Shown here in pieces: positions 49,851-59,160 of a DNA stretch of 64,000 nt. Position numbers and translations under genes: made by a program. The stretch comes from Pseudarthrobacter chlorophenolicus. Its GTDB lineage: Bacteria > Actinomycetota > Actinomycetes > Actinomycetales > Micrococcaceae. Where the stretch lies: positions 682,001 through 746,000 of the forward strand of contig NZ_JZTW01000001.1 in NCBI RefSeq assembly GCF_000962805.1, given 5' to 3'. The notes beneath the pieces were generated by a model. It was given only the letters and a program-made list of their open reading frames with translations, was not told the origin of the DNA and ran no database searches. Numbering within the stretch: position 1 is the stretch's first letter; every line of letters begins with the position of its first letter.

Positions 49851-50576
49851 GTGGTCAACGCAATCGAAGTTTCAGACATCAGCAAGCAGTTCGTCCTCCG
49901 GCACACGCGCTCCATCAAAGAGGCCGTCGTTTGGTTGGTCAAGGGCCGGAAAGGCGACCTGTCCGAGAAGTTCCATGCTCTGAAGAACGTCTCCGTCGAC
50001 GTCAAGACGGGGGAGACCGTGGCGCTGCTGGGCCTTAATGGTTCCGGCAAATCGACGTTGCTAAAGCACATCTCCGGCGTGATGCTCCCGGATTCCGGAA
50101 CCGTCAGGACCAGGGGGCGGGTGGCGGGCCTCATCGAAGTCGGCGCCGGCTTCCACCCCGATCTGTCCGGCCGGGACAACGTCTTCCTCAACGGGGCCAT
50201 CCTGGGAATGACTGAGCAACAGGTCAAGGACCGATTCGACGATATTGTCGAATTCTCCGAGATCGGGCAATTCATTGATACCGAGGTCAAGTTCTACTCG
50301 TCGGGAATGTATTTGCGGCTCGCATTTTCCGTTGCCGTCCACACTGATCCCGAAGTGTTCCTGATCGATGAGATCCTGGCCGTGGGCGACGAGCCTTTCC
50401 AGCGAAAGTGCATCGACAAGATCCAGGAACTCGCCCGCGACGGAAAGACGCTTGTGGTGGTGAGCCACGACCTGGACCTGGTCTCCCGCATTTGCGACCG
50501 CGGAATCCTCCTGGAGCACGGTAACGTGAAATTCGACGGACCAATCCACGAGGCAGTTTCGATTCTGCGCGCCTGA
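49851..50576 (+). CDS. Polysaccharide ABC transporter ATPase (Wzt-like)
   Basis: A 241-residue ATPase. Walker A is LLGLNGSGKST, the signature is YSSGMYLRLAF, and Walker B is VFLIDEIL with the AVGDEPFQRKC D-loop. There is no C-terminal carbohydrate-binding domain, so it resembles the mycobacterial or teichoic-acid type rather than O9a Wzt, meaning that chain length is not read out by this subunit. The GTG start follows the permease stop with no gap. Confidence 0.93.
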   Translation: MVNAIEVSDISKQFVLRHTRSIKEAVVWLVKGRKGDLSEKFHALKNVSVDVKTGETVALLGLNGSGKSTLLKHISGVMLPDSGTVRTRGRVAGLIEVGAGFHPDLSGRDNVFLNGAILGMTEQQVKDRFDDIVEFSEIGQFIDTEVKFYSSGMYLRLAFSVAVHTDPEVFLIDEILAVGDEPFQRKCIDKIQELARDGKTLVVVSHDLDLVSRICDRGILLEHGNVKFDGPIHEAVSILRA

Positions 50577-50637
50577 CAGTCAGCTGCGCGAGGACGTCCG
50601 CTTCCGAGCGGATGCTGGTCCCTCATCGTTAACGTTT

Positions 50638-50671
50638 GTGGCACGGCGTGCCGCCCTGGCCGCTGTGCCAC
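50638..50671 (+). other. Leader hairpin before the DUF6541 gene
   Basis: GTGGCACGGC (50638-50647) pairs with GCTGTGCCAC (50662-50671), one G-T pair. It ends nine bases before the GGAGG of the next gene and is followed by TGAATTTTC. It could attenuate or merely separate the export genes from the next gene. Confidence 0.4.
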
Positions 50672-50689
50672 TGAATTTTCGGAGGATTC

Positions 50690-52705
50690 TTGTCCTGGTT
50701 TGATACAGTCCCACAGTTTGTCCTGGCAGCGGCTCTGCTGTTTGTTCCGGGACTGGCCGTGGGTGCCGCAGCCAGGTTGAGGGGATTCCGCATCTTCGCC
50801 CTGGCACCGGGACTCAGCGTGTCGGTAGTGGCCGTTGCCGCGATCGTTGCTCCGTTCGCCGGAATCCGGTGGTCACTGCTGCCCGTCCTGGGCATCACTG
50901 CCATTTTGGCCGGGCTCGCCTTTGCCGCGTCGGCTGTTTTGGCTAAGAAGAGCCCGGAGGTTCAGGCCCGTGACAGCGGCAATCCGCGTTGGGTCCTGAT
51001 TTCAATCGGGTTGGCGGTTGTCATCGCCGCCTTCTTGGTTTCCCGCCGGCTTGTTGAAGCCATTGGCCACCCGGAGTCCTTTTCACAGACATTCGACAAT
51101 GTCTTTCATCTCAACGCTATCCGGTACATCCTCGATACCGGCTCAGGCTCATCCCTGACGCTTAACGAGATGACCGGTGCGGCGTCGTACCCTGCAGCTT
51201 GGCATGACCTTGTCTCATTGCTGGCCAGCGTTGGCGGCGGTGGAATACCGGTATCGGTCAATGTCATCAACATTGTCGTCGCCGCCGTTGTCTGGCCCCT
51301 GGGCTGCATGTACCTCGGACGCACCATCTGGGGCAACCGCCCCGCAGTCGTCCTGTCCGCCGGTGTCCTGTCCGCCGGATTCGGAGCCTTTCCCATTTCG
51401 CTGCTCGATTTTGGGGTGCTCTACCCGAATTTCCTTGCCGTCGCCCTCCTGCCCCTGGTACTGGCTGTCTCGCTTGAAGTCCTCGGATTATCCGCAGTGC
51501 CGGTTCATTCGAGGATTATTGGAGCACTCGTTCTCCTCGCAGTACTGCCGGGCGTCGCCCTCGCCCACCCCAGCGCCGCCATGGCCTGGATTGCCCTGCT
51601 GGCTCCGCCTGCTGTTTTCGTCTATACGCGCCTTCTGGTGCGAACATGGACTACAGCGCGCGGACGAACCCGATGGGCAGCGACCGCGGCCCTGGCGGCG
51701 CTGGGCGTGATCGCCGTCGTCGTTGTTCGCATTCTCTGGGACCTCGTCCGGCCACCAGCGGAGGCCGCCTTCTGGCCACCTGTTGAGAGTAGTGGCCAGG
51801 CCATCGGCGAAGTTATCGCCAGCTCTGCGATTGGCCGTCCCGTAGCCTGGGCAGTCATGGCCCTGACCCTCGTTGGCATCTTCGTAGTGGTGAGGTCCGG
51901 CCGGCAGCTGTGGTGGTTGGGAACCTATGCTGTGGCGGCATTCCTGTTCGTCGTGGTGAGTTCGTTCCCCGCTGACGATTTCCGGACGTACTGGACGGGA
52001 ATCTGGTACAACGATCCTCCCCGGCTCGCTGCCCTCTTGCCGCTGGTTACGATTCCCCTTGCGACCCGCGGTGCCGTTTGTGTTTGGGAACTGCTGCTCA
52101 AGGGAGCCACCCGCGGCGTGGGTATTGTGCAGCGGAAGCCTGCAGCGGAACCGGGCAAGCCCTTCGAAAAGGCTGCCCGCGTACCGCAGGCAACCTACAT
52201 GGTGGTTGCCGGCCTCATCGCCGTTCTGGCACTCGGTGGGCTAACGCAGCGTGGAAGCGTGCGCCAGGCGCAGGACTCGATGGCCGGTTCATACCGGCTG
52301 TCTGCTGACTCACCCCTAATCTCCAGCGATGAGCTGGAGCTGATTGACCGCCTTTCGGAGGAAGTGCCTGAGGACGCCGTGATGGTGGGGAACCCTTGGA
52401 ACGGCAGTTCCCTGGCTTATGCCCTGGCAGACCGAAAGCTCATCCAGCTGCACATCCTTAGTGCCGTTCCTGACGGAACGGGAGCGCTCCTTAACGGGCC
52501 TACCCCGTCGAAAGACGATCCTGCAGTGTGCCCTGCGGTTCAGAAACTGAACATCGACTACATCCTTGACTTCGGCCACCGCGAAGTGCACGGCCGGGAC
52601 AGCGGTTACAAGGGGCTGGACAGCCTCATTGCCGCAGGAATGGCCACCCTTGAAGATTCGGAAGGCGACGCTAAGCTCTACAAGCTGCAGCTTTGCGGAA
52701 ATTGA
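50690..52705 (+). CDS. DUF6541-family multi-spanning membrane protein
   Basis: A 671-residue protein with a TTG start and GGAGG four bases upstream. About 12-14 transmembrane helices fill residues 5-530, interrupted by an extracytoplasmic loop with FSQTFDNVFHLNAIRYILDTG and a YPAAWHD motif; a C-terminal soluble domain follows with MVGNPWNGSSLAYALADRK. The pattern is that of GT-C-type membrane glycosyltransferases. It lies 113 bases after the export ATPase. A role in adding sugars outside the membrane from polyprenyl-phosphate donors is inferred. Confidence 0.75.
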   Translation: MSWFDTVPQFVLAAALLFVPGLAVGAAARLRGFRIFALAPGLSVSVVAVAAIVAPFAGIRWSLLPVLGITAILAGLAFAASAVLAKKSPEVQARDSGNPRWVLISIGLAVVIAAFLVSRRLVEAIGHPESFSQTFDNVFHLNAIRYILDTGSGSSLTLNEMTGAASYPAAWHDLVSLLASVGGGGIPVSVNVINIVVAAVVWPLGCMYLGRTIWGNRPAVVLSAGVLSAGFGAFPISLLDFGVLYPNFLAVALLPLVLAVSLEVLGLSAVPVHSRIIGALVLLAVLPGVALAHPSAAMAWIALLAPPAVFVYTRLLVRTWTTARGRTRWAATAALAALGVIAVVVVRILWDLVRPPAEAAFWPPVESSGQAIGEVIASSAIGRPVAWAVMALTLVGIFVVVRSGRQLWWLGTYAVAAFLFVVVSSFPADDFRTYWTGIWYNDPPRLAALLPLVTIPLATRGAVCVWELLLKGATRGVGIVQRKPAAEPGKPFEKAARVPQATYMVVAGLIAVLALGGLTQRGSVRQAQDSMAGSYRLSADSPLISSDELELIDRLSEEVPEDAVMVGNPWNGSSLAYALADRKLIQLHILSAVPDGTGALLNGPTPSKDDPAVCPAVQKLNIDYILDFGHREVHGRDSGYKGLDSLIAAGMATLEDSEGDAKLYKLQLCGN

Positions 52706-52745
52706 TTCCGCCCTGCACGTAGGCGTCGAGGAGACCCGTCCTGAG

Positions 52746-53957
52746 TCAGGCCTTCTGCCACAGCCGCAGGCCGGGAATCAGCAGGCCCAGGAACAGGATT
52801 GCCTCGCTGAGCGCCATGGACAGCGCGATGCCATCCACCCATCCGCGGGTCGCGGCCACAAACATCAAGGTCACTCCGACGACGGCTGAGATGAGGGTCC
52901 AGACCAGAATCAGGCGCTGGCGGCCCTGCGGCAGCAGGAGATTCCGGATGAAGGGCGTGCTGGCAGAGATGAACAGGAATGACAGCCCGTAAAACGCGCA
53001 GGTAGCCATACTTGCGCTCTTGTCAGCCCCGAAGATGAGCGTCGTTGCCAGTGGACCCAGCAGGGTAAGGAAAGCGGCCCCGGCGAGTCCCAGGACAAAA
53101 TGGGAGACGATGGCGGCTGCGTGGCGCTTTCTGGGGCTTGCTTCCTGCAGTTCCAGGGTCCAGCCCTGGAAAGTATTACCCAATGCCATCACCGAGAAGA
53201 GCCCAAAGCGGTAGACGGTGTCAGCGGAGCTGAAGCCGGCCATGACGGTGTTGGGCACAAAGGCCTGACCGATCGGCAAAGGTGTTGCAGCGTAAGTGGT
53301 TCCGGAAAGGCTGATCGCTGCCGGCCCGAACTGTCCGCGCAGATGCTGGAAGGTGCCGCGCCAGGACGCAAACGTCTTGCCCCTTTCAGGAACCGCTATC
53401 CTGTGGAAAACCATGAGGCTCGCAATGACGGCCACAATCAGGATCGCCGCATAAAGCCAGATCTGCGACGTCATCAGGATGACCGGGACAGCGATAACGG
53501 TGGCTACCACCCGGGGCATAGTGTCAAAAAGGGCAAGAAGTGTCGGCTTGCCGGCGCCAATGCAGAACCATGCCGGTGACATTCCGGCCACGGTAGTGGT
53601 CATGGACATCGCCGCCGCGTCCAGGCGATGCTCGGGCGCAGCCAGGCTCCAGGCCAAGACAAAGACAAAGGGCACGACGGCGGCAGACAAGACCAGCCTT
53701 GTCCGGATACTTTCACGGTAGACCTCAGCCCGGTGCTGCGGCGCGGGGTTCTGGGCAATTTCTACGGGCCCGAGGGTATTCCATCCCCAGGCGATAACTG
53801 CACCGCCAAAGGCGCCCGCTGACTGACCTGCCGCAACGCTGGACCAACCGCCGGCACCGGCTACGTGGGCCACGATCGGTATAAGAAGGAAAGGTGTGAC
53901 AATCGACAGCAGCGGCAGCCCGGTGAAACCGGCAAGCCTCAGCAAAACAGCCTTCAT
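52746..53957 (-). CDS. Polysaccharide flippase (Wzx/MATE-MurJ-like)
   Basis: A 403-residue membrane protein with about 12 helices, starting MKAVLLRLAGFTGLPLLS. It belongs to the oligosaccharide flippase class that moves undecaprenyl-linked units across the membrane. Together with the glycosyltransferases just upstream this points to a second polymer, separate from the ABC-exported one. GAAGGA lies 13 bases upstream, a weak placement. A 142-base gap separates it from the preceding gene's stop, unlike the tight 4-base overlaps elsewhere in this operon. Confidence 0.8.
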   Translation of the reverse strand: MKAVLLRLAGFTGLPLLSIVTPFLLIPIVAHVAGAGGWSSVAAGQSAGAFGGAVIAWGWNTLGPVEIAQNPAPQHRAEVYRESIRTRLVLSAAVVPFVFVLAWSLAAPEHRLDAAAMSMTTTVAGMSPAWFCIGAGKPTLLALFDTMPRVVATVIAVPVILMTSQIWLYAAILIVAVIASLMVFHRIAVPERGKTFASWRGTFQHLRGQFGPAAISLSGTTYAATPLPIGQAFVPNTVMAGFSSADTVYRFGLFSVMALGNTFQGWTLELQEASPRKRHAAAIVSHFVLGLAGAAFLTLLGPLATTLIFGADKSASMATCAFYGLSFLFISASTPFIRNLLLPQGRQRLILVWTLISAVVGVTLMFVAATRGWVDGIALSMALSEAILFLGLLIPGLRLWQKA

Positions 53958-54099
53958 GCGTTCAGTGTGTCCTTCTGTCTAATGGTGGCCGGCAGTCCGC
54001 CGGGGGCATCCTCCTGTCCCGCAGAGAGGTCCGTTCCCGGGAACAATCGGTCATGGTGTACCCAGGGGTTCCGGGCGTGGCGGAAGCGCAGGGACCAGG

Positions 54100-55164
54100 T
54101 CAGGACCGGTGCACCGAGTCCCGGCCGTTGGGTGGGAAGTTCGGCAGGACGATGCCCAAGCTGATTTCCAAGGCCCGTATGGGGGACACGTTGCCGCGGC
54201 GGACTCCTCCCACGAGGGACCGGACGAGCTGCCACCTGTATGGCCGTGCGTAGAGCTCCAATGCCTGGCGCAACTCCTGTCCGACGGGGAGCCCTGACTG
54301 TTCTGCGCGATCCAGCAGGGTCCTGGCCATGAGCGTCCGCCAGCCAAGCCCTGTCTTATGGATGATGCTGCTGATGCTCCGCGGGGAAGTGCTTCCCTCA
54401 TAACGTCGGACGAACCGAAGAGTGTTGCGGACCGAGGTGGGCAGGCTTTGCCGGGATTCGCCCACCACGTTTCCGCCGTGTTGGATATAGTCCTGGAGCA
54501 CCAGGTTCTCGATGTTCATTCCGCCTCGGACCAATGAACAAAGCCCAATCCAGTGATCGTGATACTGCGAGGGCGCGGCCATCGAGGGGAACGGCAACGC
54601 CAGGTCCAGTACGTCGCGCCGGAAGATGCAGAGAGAACCGGTGACCTGGTTGTTGGCGAGAAGATCGGCAGGGCCGACGTTCCTTCTGTCGGTCAGGGTT
54701 CCGCTGGAGGGATCCTGGTTGGCTGCGGAAATGTGTGGAGGCACTACCCGTGCCTGGCTGGTGACAAGTGCGGCTTGTCCGAGGCGGGGGAGGAGCGTTG
54801 CCAACTTCTCGGGATACCAGAAGTCGTCCTGGTCGCTCAATGCCACCCACTGGGCCTCCGCCGGTACCGCGTTGAGTGCGCGTTCGAAATTGTGGTGGAA
54901 GCCCAGGCGGTCGTCGAATCCGAGAACCTGGAACCGGCTGTCATCGCCGCAGGCCCGGCGCACCATGTCGGCAACTCGCTGGTAGTCGCCATCGACGGAG
55001 ATGAGGCAGACGAAGTCCTTGTGTGTCTGCGCCTGGATGGAACGCAACTGGCGGGCAAACAGGGGTTCGTCCGGTTGGTACGCCGCCAACGCCACGGCGC
55101 CAAAAGAGGAGGCAGGGGCGCCCGCAGCGGACCCGTCCCCGGGACTGCCCGGCAGCGTTGTCAT
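54100..55164 (-). CDS. Family 2 glycosyltransferase (possibly 3'-truncated by a frame break)
   Basis: A 354-residue GT-A enzyme. Nucleotide-sugar motifs are LISVDGDY near the N-terminus and SDQDDFW, the DXD equivalent. The C-terminal region is helical. The ATG overlaps the previous stop by four bases. An alternative frame beyond the stop remains open to 53954, where its TGA overlaps the flippase ATG; the same four-base coupling occurs at every other junction in this operon, so a frameshift near 54100-54150 is possible. Confidence 0.82.
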   Translation of the reverse strand: MTTLPGSPGDGSAAGAPASSFGAVALAAYQPDEPLFARQLRSIQAQTHKDFVCLISVDGDYQRVADMVRRACGDDSRFQVLGFDDRLGFHHNFERALNAVPAEAQWVALSDQDDFWYPEKLATLLPRLGQAALVTSQARVVPPHISAANQDPSSGTLTDRRNVGPADLLANNQVTGSLCIFRRDVLDLALPFPSMAAPSQYHDHWIGLCSLVRGGMNIENLVLQDYIQHGGNVVGESRQSLPTSVRNTLRFVRRYEGSTSPRSISSIIHKTGLGWRTLMARTLLDRAEQSGLPVGQELRQALELYARPYRWQLVRSLVGGVRRGNVSPIRALEISLGIVLPNFPPNGRDSVHRS

Positions 55165-55904
55165 TGCGTGTCCGCCTTCCGGCCCAGTGCCACAAAGAAG
55201 GCGCGCAAGAGCATCACCCTGGCGCGCAGGATCACCGCAACCGGACGACGTGACTTAGGCGTCGTGTTGTCGTCGTGCAGGCGGCGGGCCACGGTGGGCG
55301 CCGCAACGTGCACCATGCTTCGATTCCGGTTGCCCACGATGGCAATCCACTGGTCGTGGGTTTCGGTGAGGAACTTCGGGAAGGGGAGGATCATGTTCTT
55401 CGCCCGGGAAGTGAAGGCCATAGTGCACCCGTAGTAGGGGCGGATGCCTATCCACGTAGTGACCAGGTTCGCTACCCACCGGCTGCTGTCAGACTCCTTG
55501 AGTTGAACCTTGTGGTATTTGTTGGCCGGGCCGCCAAACACGGTGAAATTGCTGGCGGCGAAGTCCTTCGTCTGCAGGGCATCCACCAACCTGTCCACGC
55601 GTCCGGGAAGCCAGATGTCGTCCTGGTCCGACAGCATAATGTACTCGCCCCTGCTGGCGGAGACTGCTTTCTCGAAACTCGCAACGTAGCCCTTGTTTTC
55701 CGCGCTCGGCAGGAGAACTATGCGCGGATCCTCAAGGCGACGGACGACGTCGAGCGTGGAGTCCTTGGACGCATCATCGACGATGATGAGCTCATCCTCC
55801 GAAGACAGCTGCGACAGGATGGATTCAATCTGTTCTGCAACGTACTCCTGGCCGTTGTACGTTGCCATGCACACGGATACCCGCACACCGCCGGCCCCGC
55901 TCAT
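55161..55904 (-). CDS. Family 2 glycosyltransferase
   Basis: A 247-residue GT-A enzyme. VSVCMATYNGQEYV opens the fold, with VDDASKD and SDQDDIW following. Its C-terminus is short, with the ETHDQWIA acceptor-side motif around residue 180. It resembles rhamnosyl- or glucosyltransferases of surface polymers. It overlaps the upstream and downstream genes by four bases each, giving a tight minus-strand operon. Confidence 0.9.
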   Translation of the reverse strand: MSGAGGVRVSVCMATYNGQEYVAEQIESILSQLSSEDELIIVDDASKDSTLDVVRRLEDPRIVLLPSAENKGYVASFEKAVSASRGEYIMLSDQDDIWLPGRVDRLVDALQTKDFAASNFTVFGGPANKYHKVQLKESDSSRWVANLVTTWIGIRPYYGCTMAFTSRAKNMILPFPKFLTETHDQWIAIVGNRNRSMVHVAAPTVARRLHDDNTTPKSRRPVAVILRARVMLLRAFFVALGRKADTQ

Positions 55905-56830
55905 GCGCTGAGCTTCCGCTGGAACGAGGGATCGATCTTGCCGAGCCTTCCGAGCCAGCCATCCACGAAGCCGCGGGCAAATGCCCGGTATTGCCCTTTT
56001 CGATTGGCGCCGTACAGCATCCGGAAGACGTCACTTTCCAGTTGGAAGCGGAGCCTGCGGAGCAGCCAGATCGGGAACCTGGCGCCGTACTGCCGCCAGA
56101 GATGGATGTTGTTCCGGGTCATGTAGTACACCCGGAAAGGGGCATGTGAGTGCACGTGGCGCTTTCGGCCCAGAACACTGACATGCCATCCGAAAAGCAT
56201 CATTGGCTGTGCCTGGCCGAGGGCATGCGTCATATTGCATCCCTTGCCCACGAGGGTGGCCAGGCCGTGGGACCTGACACGAAGGTTGAATTCAGAATCG
56301 ACACAGTCAATGAACAACCTGCCGTCGAGCATTCCGGCTGTCTTGAACGTGGATACCGGGATGACGGCGCCAGATTGCAGGGGGTCGAAGGCTTCGGGAA
56401 ACCGTGCCCTCCTGGCCAGCAGCGGAACGTTGAGGCCGTTGTGCGACTGGGCACTGACCAGGCCGACGTCGATCCCGTTGGCAGTTGCCTCCGCGTACGT
56501 TGCCAACGCGGCCGCGATGTAGCCATCATCGAGCGCGGAGTCCTGGTCAAGCGTGACAAGGAAATCCGGAGACCACGCTTTGAGCGCTTCATCGATTCCT
56601 GCATTCAGTGCTGCGGCAATTCCCACATTCTCGGGCATGCGAAGCACCGTGCATCCCAGCGCTTCCAGACCGTTCAGCACGCTGCTCATGTGCTGGGGGT
56701 CGGAACCGTCGTCGACAACAACTGTGTGAGCGACTTGCTGGTTGAGCTTTTCGACCCTCTCGGGAAGGTCCTGGGGAGGGTGGAAGGCTGAGATAACAGC
56801 CACCACACGCGGGTCACTCTGGTGCGTCAC
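55901..56830 (-). CDS. Family 2 glycosyltransferase (rhamnosyltransferase-like)
   Basis: A 309-residue enzyme with a GTG start and AAGGA ten bases upstream. Motifs are VVDDGSD and LDQDSALDD, and a YYMTRNNIHLW segment resembles WbbL/RfbF-type rhamnosyltransferases. With dTDP-rhamnose genes 2-5 kb away, rhamnose is a likely donor, but this is by family only. It is the first gene of the minus-strand GT-GT-GT-flippase group. Confidence 0.88.
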   Translation of the reverse strand: MTHQSDPRVVAVISAFHPPQDLPERVEKLNQQVAHTVVVDDGSDPQHMSSVLNGLEALGCTVLRMPENVGIAAALNAGIDEALKAWSPDFLVTLDQDSALDDGYIAAALATYAEATANGIDVGLVSAQSHNGLNVPLLARRARFPEAFDPLQSGAVIPVSTFKTAGMLDGRLFIDCVDSEFNLRVRSHGLATLVGKGCNMTHALGQAQPMMLFGWHVSVLGRKRHVHSHAPFRVYYMTRNNIHLWRQYGARFPIWLLRRLRFQLESDVFRMLYGANRKGQYRAFARGFVDGWLGRLGKIDPSFQRKLSA

Positions 56831-56903
56831 GTCTTATAGTTCCTTCTCGCTTACCCAAATAGACCGTTCCAATGCGTCAGGGAACTGTCAGACAGCAGGC
56901 TTC

Positions 56904-56909
56904 AGTCTA
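56904..56909 (-). promoter_or_regulatory. Putative -10 hexamer (TAGACT) for the GT-flippase operon
   Basis: TAGACT on the minus strand lies about 74 bases before the GTG at 56830. The 240-base divergent region between 56831 and 57070 holds no gene. Confidence 0.35.
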
Positions 56910-56992
56910 TCGTCGGGGCGGACGGGCCTCCATTTGCCCGGATCGCCGGCCCGGACAGTCGGGCTGGAAGCCGCCTCTACAGGCCGACGCGG

Positions 56993-56998
56993 TAGCAT
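56993..56998 (+). promoter_or_regulatory. Putative -10 hexamer (TAGCAT) for the 57071 glycosyltransferase
   Basis: TAGCAT lies 73 bases before the ATG. No -35 was recognised. Confidence 0.3.
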
Positions 56999-57070
56999 TG
57001 ACCGGGGTGCTCATCTCCGGGCAAACAGATCCAACCCTGTGAATCTTCAAGAAAAGGACCTACCTGGCAT

Positions 57071-57952
57071 ATGGCCATTGATGTATTGCTTCCGTACTAC
57101 GGCGACGTCGACCTGATGAAACTCGCGGCGCAAAGCGTCATGAGCCAGCAGTTCGAGGATTGGCGCCTCATCGTGGTCGACGACGGTTACCCCAGCCCGG
57201 AACCCCAGCGTTGGTTCGAATCCATGTCGGATCCCCGCGTCAGCTACCAAAAGAACGAAGAGAACCTCGGCGCCAACGGCAATTACCGCAAGGCGCTGGA
57301 ACTGGCCGAAGCTCCCATCGTTGTGGTCATGGGTGCTGACGACATCATGCTGCCGAACTACCTCGACGTTGTGTCCAAGGCGTTCGAAGCCTACCCCGAA
57401 GCCAGTGTTGTCCAGCCCGGTGTCCAGGTCATCGATGAGCAGGGTCGTGCGTGCTCGCCGCTGGTGGACATCGTCAAAAAGGTATACGCACCCTCCACCA
57501 AGGCCACAGTCCTCCTCCAGGGCGAAAAGATGGCCACCAGCCTTGTCAGGGCCGACTGGGCATACTTCCCGTCCCTGGCGTGGCGCACGGATGTAATCCG
57601 CCGGATCGGCTTCACGGAGGGTTTGCACGTGGTTCAGGACCTTGCGCTGCTGCTGGATATTGCAGCCGAGGGGGGCTCCATGGTGGTCGACCCGACGCTG
57701 GCGTTCCTCTACCGGCGGCACTCCGCTTCCGACTCGTCCGTCAAGGCACTTGACGGGCGCCGGTTCGATGAGGAGCGCGCATACTTTGAAGGACAGGCAC
57801 GGCGTTTCCGTGAACTGGGCTGGAACGGAACGGCGCGCGCTGCGGCCTTCCACACGACGTCCCGGTTGAACGCAGCCACACTGGTAGCCCGCTCACTGAT
57901 GATCGGTAAAACCGATTCGCTGCCCAGGCTTTTGAAGCACGTGGTCTCCTAA
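57071..57952 (+). CDS. Family 2 glycosyltransferase
   Basis: A 293-residue GT-A enzyme, starting MAIDVLLPYYGD. VVDDGYPSPEP and GADDIMLPNY are the donor and metal motifs; the acceptor half includes DLALLLDIAAEGGSMVVDP. It is alone on the plus strand between two minus-strand groups and closes with a strong bidirectional terminator. AAAAGGA lies 12 bases upstream. Donor unknown. Confidence 0.9.
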   Translation: MAIDVLLPYYGDVDLMKLAAQSVMSQQFEDWRLIVVDDGYPSPEPQRWFESMSDPRVSYQKNEENLGANGNYRKALELAEAPIVVVMGADDIMLPNYLDVVSKAFEAYPEASVVQPGVQVIDEQGRACSPLVDIVKKVYAPSTKATVLLQGEKMATSLVRADWAYFPSLAWRTDVIRRIGFTEGLHVVQDLALLLDIAAEGGSMVVDPTLAFLYRRHSASDSSVKALDGRRFDEERAYFEGQARRFRELGWNGTARAAAFHTTSRLNAATLVARSLMIGKTDSLPRLLKHVVS

Positions 57953-57963
57953 CCGACTGCATA

Positions 57964-58006
57964 AAAAAGGTGGCTGCCCCCAAGTCCAGGGGGCAGCCAC
58001 CTTTTT
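57964..58006. terminator. Bidirectional intrinsic terminator
   Basis: AAAAAGGTGGCTGCCCCC (57964-57981) pairs perfectly with GGGGGCAGCCACCTTTTT (57989-58006), an 18-bp stem with a seven-base loop and T/A runs at both ends. It serves the 57071 gene (+) and the DUF2304 gene (-). Confidence 0.95.
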
Positions 58007-58009
58007 CCG

Positions 58010-58420
58010 TTAGGGCGTTGGTTCCGGAGGCACCGTTCCAGGGTGCGTGCCGTTGCCGGCGGCCGTGCCATCCTGCGTCAGGCTCTCCTCCAACTGCAGG
58101 ACTTTGAGGCGCAGGATCCCCACCTCCTCCGCAAGGACGCGGACTTCGTCTTCCGCCTGTGACTGTTCGAAGGAGAGGTGCAGGCAAACGGACACCAGCA
58201 GCACAATCGCCATGGCGAACAGAAGGTTTGAAGGCACCTTCACGCCGAGAACTCCGCTTGACCAGAAGAGCAGCTGCGGGAAGGCCACCAGCACCAGGAC
58301 CCCTATCCCGATGATGATCCAGATGACGGCGTACTTTTCGCGCAGGTGACGGCGTCGCAGCATTTCGAAAATGATCAGCAGAATGACCAGCACAAAGATG
58401 AAGCCAACGAGCGTGGCCAT
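58010..58420 (-). CDS. DUF2304 membrane protein
   Basis: A 136-residue protein with three helices (residues ~3-21, 31-52, 63-82) and a C-terminal coiled coil (~84-115). The ATG at 58420 has AGGAG six bases upstream, overlapping the stop of the previous gene; the frame is open to 58582 inside that gene. DUF2304 proteins are usually encoded next to a GT2 such as the one upstream, and probably anchor or regulate it. Confidence 0.88.
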   Translation of the reverse strand: MATLVGFIFVLVILLIIFEMLRRRHLREKYAVIWIIIGIGVLVLVAFPQLLFWSSGVLGVKVPSNLLFAMAIVLLVSVCLHLSFEQSQAEDEVRVLAEEVGILRLKVLQLEESLTQDGTAAGNGTHPGTVPPEPTP

Positions 58421-58428
58421 GGAAACTC

Positions 58429-59160
58429 CTAGTTGGACGACGGTTCGTTCTTCTTGCGCGTCAACGCAAAGAGGAGGGCAAAGGCTGACCGGCCCAGGTA
58501 GATGGCCGCCTTGACGGGGTCGTGGCTTGGGGTGCCGCCCTGCCGTTCGCGCATCGAGACGCCTACTTGGCGCACGGTACATCCCGACCGGATGGCTACG
58601 ACCAGGGAATCGATGGTGTCGCCCAGGTATTCGGCCGGGTAGTGGTCGACGTACTGGCGAATGGCTTTAGCATTGGCAGCCCGGAACCCGGATGTCACGT
58701 CCGTGAGCCGGGCGCCTGCAATCCGTGAGATGGTCCAGGCCAGGACGTTCATGGCCCATTTGCGGGGACCCCTGACGGAATACGTGCCCTTGTCTGCGAA
58801 CCTGGCCCCGATGACGATGTCCGCTTCCTGCAGGCCGTCGAGGACGGCCTTGATATCACGGGGATCATGCTGGCCGTCGGAGTCCACCTGGATAACCCGG
58901 GTGTAGCCGTGCATTTTTGCGTACTTGAAGCCGGTCCGCATCGCTCCGCCCACACCCATGTTGAAGGGGAGCTGCACCACCAGTGCGCCGGCATCGCGGG
59001 CAACCTGGGCAGTGTTGTCGCGTGAGCCGTCGTCCACGACAAGGACACTGCATTCAGGGCCGAACTCGAACACTTCCCGGATGGTACCGCCGATGGCCTC
59101 CGACTCGTTCCAGGCCGGCATGATCACCAAGGTGCGGTGGGCTTGCTCTGCAGGAGTCAT
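58429..59160 (-). CDS. Family 2 glycosyltransferase (polyprenyl-phosphate sugar synthase-like)
   Basis: A 243-residue GT-A enzyme similar to dolichol-phosphate mannose synthase. Motifs are VVDDGSRDNT, QVDSDGQHDP (the DxD equivalent) and VIGARF. It has no C-terminal membrane helices, and the adjoining DUF2304 protein may supply the membrane part. The product would be a polyprenyl-phosphate sugar used by GT-C enzymes such as the DUF6541 protein. The start overlaps the rmlCD stop by four bases. Confidence 0.9.
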   Translation of the reverse strand: MTPAEQAHRTLVIMPAWNESEAIGGTIREVFEFGPECSVLVVDDGSRDNTAQVARDAGALVVQLPFNMGVGGAMRTGFKYAKMHGYTRVIQVDSDGQHDPRDIKAVLDGLQEADIVIGARFADKGTYSVRGPRKWAMNVLAWTISRIAGARLTDVTSGFRAANAKAIRQYVDHYPAEYLGDTIDSLVVAIRSGCTVRQVGVSMRERQGGTPSHDPVKAAIYLGRSAFALLFALTRKKNEPSSN

